Source: Gonium pectorale (Eukaryota; Chlorophyta; Chlorophyceae; Chlamydomonadales; Volvocaceae). From it: 64,000 nt of DNA. Shown piece after piece: positions 49,094-60,000 of the stretch. How positions within the stretch are numbered: position 1 is the first letter of the stretch; each line of letters opens with the position of its first letter. Made by a program: the position numbers and the translations under genes. Under the pieces are notes generated by a model that had not been told where the DNA came from, ran no database searches, and worked only from the letters and a program-made list of their open reading frames with translations. Location of the stretch: the NCBI GenBank assembly GCA_001584585.1, contig LSYV01000097.1, positions 97,145 to 161,144 on the forward strand, in the 5' to 3' direction.

Positions 49094-52000
49094 ATGCCAC
49101 CCCCAAACCCTCGGAAACCACTGAACGAGAAGGAAAAGGCTGAATTCGACAACATCACGTAGGGCGAGATTGGAAGCTTATGTCGGGGTGCAGGCCGCGG
49201 ACTCACCTCCTTCGCTGCCCTGCTTATGCAGTTACGATGAGATCCAGAAATGTAAGGACATGAAGAAGCTGATACGAATGGAGGCGTACCTAAGGTGCGT
49301 CTCGGGTGTCGGTTTGGCGGGAGACGTTGCTTCTGGACGGGCCGCGGCGTGCTGGGTTGTCGGGTCCCTCACGGTGTGATCATTAGCTCACCACAACTGC
49401 ATTGCTGCCGACCCGACTCCGATCTCGTCCCCATGCCCACGTGCCGCGGGGAAGACCCGCGTGCCAGACCACCCCATCCCAGACCCGCGGTGCCTAACCG
49501 GTCCCCAATGTCCCTCATTGTAGGGACGAGGGCTACGCCCCTACGGCAGACGCCGTTCTCAACCGCCTGCGGGAGCTTGGGCAGCGCGCGGCGGTGGCGG
49601 AGGTGGACCCGGAGGTTGCCCGTGAGCTCGCCAAGGAGCAGGCCCGAATGAGCGCTGACCTCGCGTCCTGGACGTCCCAAATGAAGCATACGGACGCGGC
49701 TTTGGCAGCAAGCAAGGAAGCCAGGTTGGCGGGGGCCTGGCACGCTGGCAACATACTGTAGAACTATGAATGCGCAACAACATCGTTATGGTGTGCTCAG
49801 AGCCTCTGCGTCAGCTTAGCACGTTGCCTAGCACTGTGGTGATGGCCCACATCTCTAGACCCTGGCAGCCAACCAGCAGCCAACCGCTACGTGCTTCCGT
49901 CCTGGTCGTCCTTAAATTAACTCGAAACTCGTGCGTGCATGGCTTTGCATGTGTCACCGCTGCCGCGTTCCGCACCGCCGCAGCGCGCGTGACGCGGGTG
50001 TGCCGCCGGTCCGAGCGCCGGTCAGGAACGGAGACCCAGCGCCAGCAGCCGCGGCCTCGTCGTCCTCAAAGCCCGGGCCCAAGGCGGTGAGTCCTGAGCA
50101 GTCTGCCGGTCCATGGGCATCCGTATCGTTGCCGCGAAAAAGAAGATACGGCCGTAGAAAAGGCGTTCCGGACAGCCGGCTCGCCTGCAGTCCCCATTCG
50201 CTAGCAGTCCCATCACCCTGGTGCATCCGCATTGGTCGACTAACCACGCCTTTGCCCCCCTCGCTCCCCTGTATTCTCACACGCCTCCGCTCCCCTGCTT
50301 CCCATGCTGCCGTATGCCAAAGCGCCCCCACGAGACCTCCTCCGCCGGGCCTCCCGCGCATTGCCCTCACCCCCAGCCCCCCGCTCGTCGTTGTTCATTC
50401 TCCTTTCCCTTCAACTCCCCGCCCGCCTGCCTTCGGCACCGCTTTGCCGTAACAGGACTCGGCGGTGGGCACGCAGGTGCGCAGCGGCCGCGACTACTAC
50501 GAGCGCTGGGAGCAAAAGGCGGCGGCGGCGCTGGCAGAAGTGGACCGGGAGGAGGACGCTGCTGTGGCGGCCGTCGGCTCGGCGCCGCGCGCACCCGCCG
50601 GCGCCGCCGCCTCCGCCGCCAGCACCGCCGGCCTGGCGCGGAGCCCGGCGCTGACGGAGCGGCTCCTCTCCCTGAACGCCGGCCTGTCGGCTCCGGAGCG
50701 GCTGCAGCTGTCGGCCCTGGAGAAGTCCAAAGGCAACGAGCACTTTCGGGCCAAGGAGTATGCCGAAGCCGTGGAGCACTACACACTGGCGCTGGGGCTG
50801 CGCGGCACCGCTGGCGAGGCCTCGCTGTTCAGCAACCGCGCGGCTGCGTACGTCAAGCTGCAGATGTGGGACGCGGCGGAGGCGGACTGCACGGCCGCGC
50901 TGGAGGCGGACCCGGCGGCCGTCAAGGCCTACGTCCGGCGCGCCTTCGCGCGCTTCGAGATGGGCAAGCACGCCGAGGTGGTGGCGGATTGTGACGCGGC
51001 GCTGGCATTCACCCCGGACAGCCGGGAGATGTCGGAGCTGCGGGCCAAGGCAGCCAAGGCGCTGGAGGCCAGGGGCATGAAGCGTATGGCGATTGAGGAG
51101 GTAGAGGACGAGGAAGAGGAGGACGAGGAGGAGGGTGTCGTTGGCGCCAAGCCCTCGTCTGCGGCGGGGCAGCAGCAGCAGCGGCCGCAGGAGGCGAAGC
51201 AGGCCGAGCCAGAGCGGAAGGAGCAGGCGCCGAGCGCGGCTCCGGCGACCTCGGCCGAGGCGTCGGCTCAGGGCGGTCAGTGGAAAAAGCTGGCGGTCGT
51301 GGAGATGGACAGCGACGAGGAAGAGGAGGCGCCAGCCCCCGAGGCGGCAGCGGCGACGCCGGGCGCTGACCGAGTAGCCAAGCGGGGCGCCGCCGAGCCC
51401 GCACCTGCGCCCGCCCCCGCACCTGCGCCCGTCCCCGCACCCTCTCCCGCGCCCGCTCCAGCGGCCCCGGCGCCCGCACCCGCGCCGGCACCGGAAGCGG
51501 CGCCCGCTCCCGCCCCGACAACGCAGCCCCCAGCGCCCACGCCGTCGCCCGCGCCGTGCGTGCGCCCGCCGCCGCCACCCCCGCCGCCGGCTCCGGCACC
51601 CACACCGCCGGAGGTGTTCGACAAGGTGGTCGATGCGATCAGGTTGGAAGGCAATAAGGAGTTCAAGGAGAAGAACTTCGTGCGGGCAGTGCAGCTGTAC
51701 AACGAGGCGCTGGAGCTCGCGCCCGATAACGTGAACCTGTACATCAACCGGTGCGCAGGACCCGGACCGGTACCGGGACGTCCCAACCGGTTTCGAGGGG
51801 TTGGGGAGGAGGGAGGAGACTAATCTGCGATGAGCGCGGACGCGATGAGATGGGGATGGAGTCTCTTGGGCCGCTAGGGGTGTCGCGGCGGGAACGTGGG
51901 GCGCGTGGGGTTGGCCGGCCCCGATATGGTGTGGGGCGGCTGGTGGTGCGTGTTGGGGCAGTTCGCTGGCTTTCGATCATGCCATACCTTTCGTACGCAC

Positions 52001-53078
52001 CAGAAGTCTCCTCACCTGATGCCATTGTCGTTCTGACGCCGAACCGTAAGTGAAACCACCTCCCTTTCCACCGCTCTGACCATCCCATTACATTTATACA
52101 CGTACGGGTCACCCACTGACACACACACGGACTGCGCCGTCAACGGCGGCGAGTAATGACAACTTGCAAGTTCGCCTCCATGCAAGACATCCGGGTGCAT
52201 CGTCCCCTTCCCCTCCCCGCGATGGTTGCGATCTGGCGTCACGCGCTCTGACCCGATTCCCTTCACTATCTCCCCTTCCCTTCCCCCAGCTCCATGGCGC
52301 GGCTCAACAGCAACATTCCTCAAAAGGCGCTGCGAGACGCCTGCCTGGCGGTGGCGCTGGACCCCAGCAACGTGAAGGCGCTGCACAAGCGCGCGCGGGC
52401 GAAGCACGGTGTCAAGCTGTGGGAGGTGCGTGCGCGGGGCGAGGGCGGCGGGGCGCGGCTTGGTGCTTGGAGCGCATGGCTGCAGTCGCGCTTATACCAA
52501 TACCAGCACCAGTAGCAACTACCGGTGCTTAGTTAGCGCCCCTCTCTCTGCAGACCGGGCCTCTCGCGGGCCCTGCCTCGTGGCCTTCTCGTCCCCTTCG
52601 CCAATCTGGAGGGTCTAGTTCGCCCAAACGCAGCCGGGCGTATGCGCCTTGCTGTACATACTCTTTGGCCTACAGTCCAGCTGGAAAGCAGGGACCACCG
52701 TTCGCAAGCAGGGGAGGGGGAACTGCACTTCTTGATGTACAGCGCGCTCATCCTCTGTGTGGCCCCGCTTTCCTTGCCCGTCCCATGCACCCCCATCAGC
52801 TGGCGTGTGAGGACCTCCAGCGATGCCTGGACATGCTCCCGGCGAACAACCCCGCGCGCAAGGATCTGGAAAATGACCTGGAGGAGTCCAGGGCGCAGGT
52901 GCGCGAGGCCGCCAACCGCGCGGCCGAGCGGGCCAAACTGGCTGCAGCGGCCAAGCCGCGCGTGACCAGCTATGCCAAAGCGCGCGTGACGATCGAGGAG
53001 CACGAGGACGAGCCGGAGGATGACGCGGGCGAGTTGGGCTACCGGAAACCAGGGGGAGGGAAGGGAAAGGGGTCGTAG
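49094..53078 (+). CDS. SPAG1-like TPR protein, N-terminal part (TPR blocks 1 and 2)
   Basis: Exons 49094-49158, 49232-49294, 49524-49724, 49984-50086, 50456-51750, 52290-52425 and 52800-53078 join in phase. The N-terminal YDEIQKCKDMKKLIRMEAYL resembles the start of SPAG1. The first TPR block begins EKSKGNEHFRAKEYAEAVEH and ends before KRMAIEEVEDEEEEDEEEG, the same TPR-then-acidic order as SPAG1. A Pro/Ala repeat linker lies at 51395-51610. The second TPR block begins LEGNKEFKEKNFVRAVQLYN and ends ARKDLENDLEESRAQ. An acidic VTIEEHEDEPEDD follows, then YRKPGGGKGKGS and a stop at 53076-53078. SPAG1 uses TPRs to hold HSP70/HSP90 tails during cytoplasmic assembly of axonemal dynein arms. A TGTAA at 53119-53123 is only 41 nt past the stop. 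This may be the 5' half of one gene that continues at 53249. Confidence 0.8.
51395..51610 (+). repeat. coding Pro/Ala repeat between TPR blocks
   Basis: Imperfect GCACCTGCGCCCGCCCC-type repeats translating to PAPAPAPAPVPAPSPAPAPA and similar, followed by a short polyproline run. It forms a stiff linker between TPR blocks 1 and 2 of the SPAG1-like protein. Confidence 0.8.
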
Positions 53079-53248
53079 GATGTCGGCGTATGCAAGGGCT
53101 GTTATGTTGAAGGCGGGGTGTAAGGCTGTTTGCGCTTGCCGTGAACAAGTTATAGGTTGATTGCTGGGGCTGGAGGCTTTCACAATCGTGCCGTGCTAGG
53201 AAGCTTCCCTTCCGAGCACTCTAACGTGTGTGCCCGTATCGTGCGCAG

Positions 53249-56171
53249 ACAAGCCCAAAATTGACGCTGAGGAGGTTGCCTCCTGGGAGGAGGAGGCGGA
53301 GCGGAAGGTGGCACAGCTGCGGGCGGAGAGCGTCGCCAGGCGGGCCGAGTGGCTGCGGCGGCGCGACGCCGAGGCGGCGGAAGCCCACCGGAGGGACATG
53401 CTGACGTGGGAGGCAGCGGCGGAGCGGCTCGCGGCGGCGGAGGCTGAAGCACGGGCACAGACGGCTGCCATGGCACAGCAAGCAGCTGCGGAGCAGCAGC
53501 AGCAGCAGCAAGAGCTGGCGCGGACTGCGCCCGCTGCCGGCGCCGTTGAAAATGCGCCCGCGCCCTCCGCCGGCATGGCCAGTGACCTGGAGGCGGTCAA
53601 GGAGGAGGGCAACGCGCACTTCAAGGCGCAGCGCTACGAGGCCGCGGAGGCCGCGTACCGTGAGTGCCTGAGCCGCGACCCGGGCTTCGTGGCGGTGCAC
53701 CTGAACATGATTGCGCTGCTCAACGCCACGGGCCGATACCTGGAGGCCGATGCGGCAGCCACCAGGGCGCTGGAGGTGGGCAAGGGAGGGTGCTGTTGGG
53801 TGCTGGCTGCACGGGGAGCAGGGCGTCGGACGGACGGGAACACGATTTGGGGCGGTATGGGATGGAATGGATCGCGAGGTTCTCCCGCACGTTAACGGTG
53901 GCTCGGAGGGTCCGTTGGGGCAGGGCAAGAGTGCGTGACCTCGGCATTGCCAACTAGGTGCGGGGGCTTCAAGACGCTGACCTCACGCTGGAAATGCTCC
54001 GAGCCATGAGCAGTTGGGCATTGAACGACGCGAGCCAGAAGCGCGGGCCTAGCTGTGTTGGTGGGGGCGAGGCGTGGCGTGGCTTCATGGCCTGGCCCCT
54101 GATTGTTGTGTGGCTGCACGGCCATTGTTAAACCTCAAGCACTTTCTTGTTAGCGCTTCCTTCAGGCTTGTGACGCTACCATCTCAGTTTTGTGCCGTGG
54201 CCGTGTTGCTTGCCGCAGCTGCTCGCCTCTGGGACAACGGCCACGGAGCCGGCGGCGGCGGCCAGCCAGCGCTCCAAGGCGTACCACCGCCGCAGCATGG
54301 CGCGCAAGGAGCTGGGCCGGCTGGAGGAGGCGCTTGAGGACCTGCGCGCCGCCAAGGCGCTCATGGGCCAGAGCCTCCAGCTGGACGCAGAGCTGGAGGC
54401 CCTCGGAAAGCTTGTTGCGGAGGCACGGGACGGTGGAAGCGCCACCCAGGCAGCGGCGTCGGCACCGGCTGCGCCGGCCCCGGCCGGCCCGCCGTCGCCG
54501 TCGGAGGATGCCGCTGCTCAAACGTCGAGGGCTGCTGAGCCTGCTCGGCCGCCACAGGCAGAAGCACCGGCGTCAGCGGCGACGGCGAAGGTGGGCGCGG
54601 GCAGCGGGGCGACACAACGCAAATCCATCGCGGTGGAGGTGGAGGATGACGAGAGCGATGAGGAGGAAGCGCCAGCGCCGGCGTCGGCGGCACCGCAGGC
54701 GCAGCCTGCTCCCCCGGCCAGTAGCGCCGCGAGCGTGCCTGCGGCACCTGCCTCCTCTGTGTCAGTTAGCAGCTCCAGCGTCGGCGCCCACGCGGCGGCT
54801 CCTGCGCCCCCTGCCGCTTCCACCAGCGTCGGGGCCAGCTCCGCCACGCCGCCTGCGCAAGGGCCTGCCAAGCAGCCTGCTGCCAAGCCCGCGGCTGCTG
54901 CCGCCGTTGCTGCCGCCAAGCCTGCCGCCGCCGCCGCTGGTGGCGTGTCGGCCGACGCTGGTGACACCGCGGAGGCGGACCGTCTGCGGGAGGAGGGCAA
55001 CCGACTGTACGGCGTGGGCAACTACGTCCGCGCGCTCGACTTCTACAACCGCAGTATCGGCGCGTGCGCGCACAATCCCGCGGCCTACTGCAACCGCGCC
55101 TTCGTGCAGCTGCACCTCAAGCGGCCCGCCGACGCGCTTCTGGACGCCGAGGCCGCTATCGAGCAGGCGGGCGGCAAGTACCCCAAGGCGCAGCTCCGCC
55201 GCGCGCTGGCGCTGCGGGACCTAGGCCGTCACGACGACGGCATGGCGGCTTTGAAGCAGCTGCTGGAGGTGTCGCCAGGCGACGCGGCGCTGTTGGAGGA
55301 GATGCGCAACATGCAGCGCCTGGCGGCTGCGGCACGCGGCGGTGGCGGTGCGGCAGTCGCGGCAGCGGCCCCCCCTAAGCCGGTGCAGGCGCCGCCGGTG
55401 CGGCACAAGATCATGGTGGAGCAGGAGGAGTCGGACGACGAGGAGCTGCTGCGAGGAGACGGCAGCAGCGGCGCCGCCGCCGCCGCGGCAGCGTCGAAGG
55501 CAGGCCCCGCCAAGGCCTCGATCACCGTGGTGGCGGGGACCGCAAACGGCACTGCGCAGGCGAGCAGCAAGCCGGCCTCCGAAAAGCAGCAGTCGGCGCC
55601 ATCCGCCTCAACGGCGAACGGCGCCGCCTGCGTGGCGGGGAATGGTGCGTCGGCAGCCTCGCCGTCGGGGGCAGCCCCTGCACCGACGGCGGCCAGCGGC
55701 CGCAACCTCCACGCTGTGGCGTCGGCAAAGGCGGCAGCCGCCCTTGCCTCAAAGGTCCCAAAGGTGCCAAAGCCGCCCAAGAACGCCCACGAGCTGGAGC
55801 AGGCGCTCAAGAGCCTTGCCGGCTACCCTTCCGTCCTGCACGAATTCATCCGTACCGTGGATCCCTCGTCGTACGGCGGTGTCATTAAGGCCAACCTGTC
55901 CGTCAACATGATCCAGGGAATTGTCGACACGGCGCGCGACGCCCTGAGGGTGGGCCAGGAGGAGGGCGAGGGCGGCGAGCAGCAGCAGCCCACCAAGGCT
56001 GACGTGGACTTTGCGCTTCAGGCGCTGGAGAGCCTGCCGACCGTGCCGCGCTTCGATACCACATTCACGATGGCGCCCAAGGCCGTCAAGGAGCAAGTCC
56101 GGGCGGTGGTAGGCGCTCTCGGGTCGGCCGGGCGCGACGTCGCGCACTTGCGGAAATCATACAAGCTGTAG
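53249..56171 (+). CDS. SPAG1-like TPR protein, C-terminal part (TPR blocks 3 and 4, RPAP3_C-like domain)
   Basis: Exons 53249-53775 and 54219-56171 join in phase; the first follows a good acceptor, CGTGCGCAG, and has no suitable ATG before it. DKPKIDAEEVASWEEEAERK starts a charged coiled coil. TPR block 3 begins VKEEGNAHFKAQRYEAAEAA and continues after the intron with KAYHRRSMARKELGRLEEAL. Block 4 begins LREEGNRLYGVGNYVRALDF and ends GDAALLEEMRNMQRL. Acidic SIAVEVEDDESDEEE and MVEQEESDDEEL segments follow each block. The end, HELEQALKSLAGYPSVLHEF onward, is an RPAP3_C-like domain, which in SPAG1/RPAP3 docks on RUVBL1/2. The stop is at 56169-56171. Because an initiator codon is missing, I regard this as the 3' half of the gene beginning at 49094. 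If it is separate, ATG at 53399 or 53575 could start it. Confidence 0.8.
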
Positions 56172-56430
56172 ACTGCGTGCGGAGAGTGCACGCGTGCGGC
56201 GCCGAGGCTGTCTATCGAGCGGCAGTGTGTATGCACAGGCCTAGTTTGCAGCTGGAGGGCCGCGGGCAGTTTCCCAGTAACGTGTTGTACGAGGGGAGTG
56301 GAGCACGTGAGTACGGTAACCTCAGCGTGGCTGTTTGACATGTTGTGGCCGGTTGTACCCCTGCGCGCCATTGTTGCATTCCTTGGGCGGTGGATTCTGA
56401 GGACCCTCTGAAATACGAGCTATGCAAATG

Positions 56431-56435
56431 TGTAA
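56431..56435 (+). terminator. TGTAA polyadenylation signal of the SPAG1-like gene
   Basis: TGTAA 260 bases after the stop codon at 56169-56171. Confidence 0.5.
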
Positions 56436-56472
56436 GCTGAGACTGTCGTTAATGGGCTCCTTGCTCCACGTC

Positions 56473-56477
56473 TTACA
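56473..56477 (-). terminator. TGTAA polyadenylation signal of the large minus-strand gene
   Basis: TTACA on the plus strand, 529 bases after the stop codon at 57006. Confidence 0.4.
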
Positions 56478-57005
56478 ATCAGCGCAGTTGCATGTACCGT
56501 GGAGTTGGCACAATACCGTAGCCCACACGCATGGGAGCGTTAGGGTCAGGGTTCATTTTCACCAGCGTCACATGGCATTGTCGGCCACACTGGTCACGGC
56601 AATACTACCTGGTCCGCCCCGCTAGAGTTTGGGTAATCACAGAAGTTGTATGGGTGTGCACATACGGCATGATATGACACGGGAGGTCGACGCCCTCCAA
56701 GAATTTAGTAATTCGAGCACGGTACTTAACCTGTAACCTGTAACCTGGTACTTAACTACCACAATGTGCACGACCTATGGTGTATGGTAACGTGAAAACA
56801 ACAACCCACATACACCGGACAAGACCAACATGATACGGCAGCTGGCCGCATCGCCGCACATTGCGCTTGTGCCACTCCTGTCTTTCCTAGAGTACTGGTC
56901 AACATGGGGTTGCTCATTGCCCCAGCAGGCATATCTACCCTAGTCTAGCGCTACAAGTTCATGGTATCTCAGTCAAGCAAGCTCCTCTGACACTACACGT
57001 CCTCA

Positions 57006-60000
57006 TTAGCTAAATGGCGCAGTGGACGCTGGTCCTGACGGGCCCCTGCTGGTCGGCCGGCGGAGCACCTCCGCCAGGCTGAGCGGCTTGACGCCGCCCA
57101 TCGCCGCACCAGGAGACGGCGGCCGACGCCATTCCGCACCGCCTCCGTACGAAACGATGCCATTGACGGGCCCCAGGCTGGTTCGCGCCATCTGCAGGGA
57201 GACCGGGGATGGCTCGCTCTTGGTGAGAAGCGCGTTACCACGCTCGACCATCACATTCCCCTCGCTCTGACTGGGGCCGCGCCGGGTCGCGGGGCTGTGG
57301 CCATTGGCGAGGGCAATCTTGGCGCCCGGAGGCAGCAGGAGCGAGGACGGGCCGGTGACTTCCCCTGCGGTTTCCCCGCCCGCACTGCTGCGCGGTGCCA
57401 AAGGCGCTGCCAGTGACAGTGCTGTCTCAGACGCGATTGCGGCCAACCGGGGCCGCGGCGCGTGTTCTGACGCCCGGTTTTCATCAGCAGAAGGCGTCGC
57501 AGCTGACGTTTTGTGAAGCGCGTCATCACGCCTGTTTGCACTGGGAGGGCTGTCTGCGGTGTTCCAGGAGGCAAGCGCCGCCGCGACGCTCTCAGCCAGC
57601 GTGGGCGTGGCGGCGCCCCCGGCCGATGAGGCAACCGACCGGGGCGGCATGACCGCGCTGGCCTGCGTGAAGCGCTCCGTCCCGCACTCCGGCCTCTCGC
57701 TGCGCTCCGACGCCCCTGCAAGGCCACGAGCCTCCTGGCCAGCGGCTGCGGCGCCGTGGACCGCCAAAGCAAGCAGCCTGCAGCTGGGGCTGAGCCCTGT
57801 ACCGCGGGTGAGGGACTGCGAGCGGCGCCTCTCGTCGGGTGACGTGGACCGCGCGACGTCAGGCGACGGCGACCGTGTGCCAAACGAGCCGAGTCGGCCC
57901 AGCTCCCTTGGCGTGTTATCCAGGCTGCTACGCGGCGAGTTGCTGCTGCTTGTGTGACGCACCCGCAGGGGCACCCATGTTGACGGCGGGGAGAAGATTT
58001 CGGGGAGGAGTGAGTCCGCGGCTTCGGCTGGCGACAGCGAGGTGGGTACGTGCACGGAGTCCGACGCCGCCCAGGGCCGCTGGGCGCTGGCCGCCGGAGG
58101 GGGCGTGGCGGCACGTGGCGCGGCACGGGAGCTGCTGCCGCTGTTTGTTCGCGGGTTGCGGTCGCGCCCCGCCGCCGCCTGCATCTCCGCTGGCATATCA
58201 TAAAGGCCATTATCATAAAGGCTGACGCCGACGCGCGTGGTGGCCGTGTCGTCAAGGCCGCCACCGCCGATGGGAGCTCCGTCAAAGAGTCCCGTTGTGT
58301 CAGAGAGCTCCACTAGCTCGGCCATGGTGGGGGCTTGGGCGCCGCCGGGCGCTGTGCTGACCTCCTCGCTACTACTGGAGGGCTCCTCCACCTCCGACAG
58401 GGCACCACTGTAGGGGCCTTGGCCGCTGCCGTCGGCACGTGCATCATGCCCGTTCTCTGCGCCACTCTCGGACTCGTCACTGTAGTCATCATCCGCTGCT
58501 GCCTCGCCTTCGGGCAGAACTTCGTTATCGCCTGCGGCGTACGAGGTAAGGCCACGAACAGGCCCCAGGCTGGTCCGCGTCTCGCTGTCCTCCCTGGTGT
58601 CTTCCTCCCATACATCGCTGTATTCGGAGCTGTGGCTCAAGGACGCTACCTCGTCCTCATCGCCGTCCTCGCTGCGCTGCCACCAGTCGTCGTCGTGCTG
58701 CAGTGACGATCTGGACGCGGGCGACCGCCGTGCCGCAGCTGAGTCGGCGCCTGGGCGCTGCTGCACCGAGGGCCGCACGGGAGACGCTGCAGCGGCTCCT
58801 GTTCCGCTTCCAGTGCACGCAGGGGACTGCGGAGGCGCAGTCGTGCCCGCGGTGCCTTCAATGCTGCCAGAAGCTGACGTACTGCTGGGACGGATTGGCG
58901 ACGCGGCCCGCCAAGTGTCACCTCCGCTCACGAGCTGGTCGAGCAGAGCAGTCAAAGGTCCACCCACACCCGCGCCCGCTGCAACCGCCGCTTCGGCAGC
59001 GGCGGTGACGCTGGGCCGGCGTGGGCTACGCAGCGGGCTGCGAAGAGGGCTTTGCGGCGGGTGGATGGCTTGTGGAGGCACTGAATGCAGTAGAGGATAC
59101 CCGGGGACTGGTGCCGAGGCGTTTGTGGCTGCGACGGGAGGCGCATGCACTGTTGCAGAGGCGACAGCCAGCTCGGGAGGCGGCGGTGGCGGAGGCAGCT
59201 CATCTGCAAAGGTGACGCTCCGCCTCCTTGCCACACGCTTCTGGCTGTCTGAGCCGTCTGCGCCACCCCCGCTGCTGCGTCGGCGCGTCAGCCCGCCGCT
59301 GCCGGCGCTGCTGGCGCGCAGTGGTACTGCTCCAGGCGCCCCGGGCCCCTGCGCGAGGGGGAAGCTGAAAGACCCTGGAGCGCCCTCAGCGCCGGACTTC
59401 GCTGCCGGAAGCGGGACTTCGGCGTTGGTTCGGTGCGGCTGCGAACCGGTAAAGAGCTCGCGCCCAACGGCCGGCCCTTGCTGCGGGCTGACAGGGCTTA
59501 CGGGCCCAGAACTGCGCTGCGGGGATTCCGCCAGCTGTTGCAAGAGCGCGGCCTGCCGCTGCTGCAGGCTGCGCAGCGCGACCCCCAGAGCATCGCCGTC
59601 AACGCCGCCGTACGACCGCCTAGAGTTTGGGGCGTCGGCACTGGGGCCGGCAGGCAGCTGCCAGTGGGACTGAAGCGGCTGCTTTTGCGATGCCAGCACC
59701 AGCGGACCATCGAAGGCGTAGCTATCCCGGAACAACTCGCCCTGCCGCTGAGCGGCATCGGACCGGCCACCGGCGCTGCCGCCGGAGGTCTGCCTGGTGC
59801 TGCCCGCAGAGCGCCGCCGTGCTGCGCTGCCCTCATAGTAGGAGCGGGCAAGCTTAACCGGCGAGCCGGCTTCGGTAGTGTCCCCATCCAAGGGCGGCAG
59901 GTCGGGGCCCTCATCGCCACCCTCGCCGGAGCACGTGCCCTCGTCGCCGCTTTCATTGCTCTCCCCGGAGTGAAGAGGCGGCAGCTCAAAGCGGCTCTGA

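Larger units (their letters stand above)
56172..57005. other. convergent 3' flanks
   Basis: Between the SPAG1-like gene (+) and the large disordered-protein gene (-). It holds TGTAA at 56431-56435 (plus) and TTACA at 56473-56477 (minus), so the two 3' UTRs probably overlap or nearly touch. A short direct repeat, GGTACTTAAC, flanks two CTGTAAC words at about 56721-56756. No supported exon. Confidence 0.5.

Noticed and set aside
54190..55224. 344-codon Arg-rich plus frame
   Set aside because: Alternative-frame shadow of the SPAG1-like C-terminal exon, which carries the TPR motifs.
58597..59673. 358-codon plus frame
   Set aside because: Antisense shadow of the large minus-strand exon 57006-60303.
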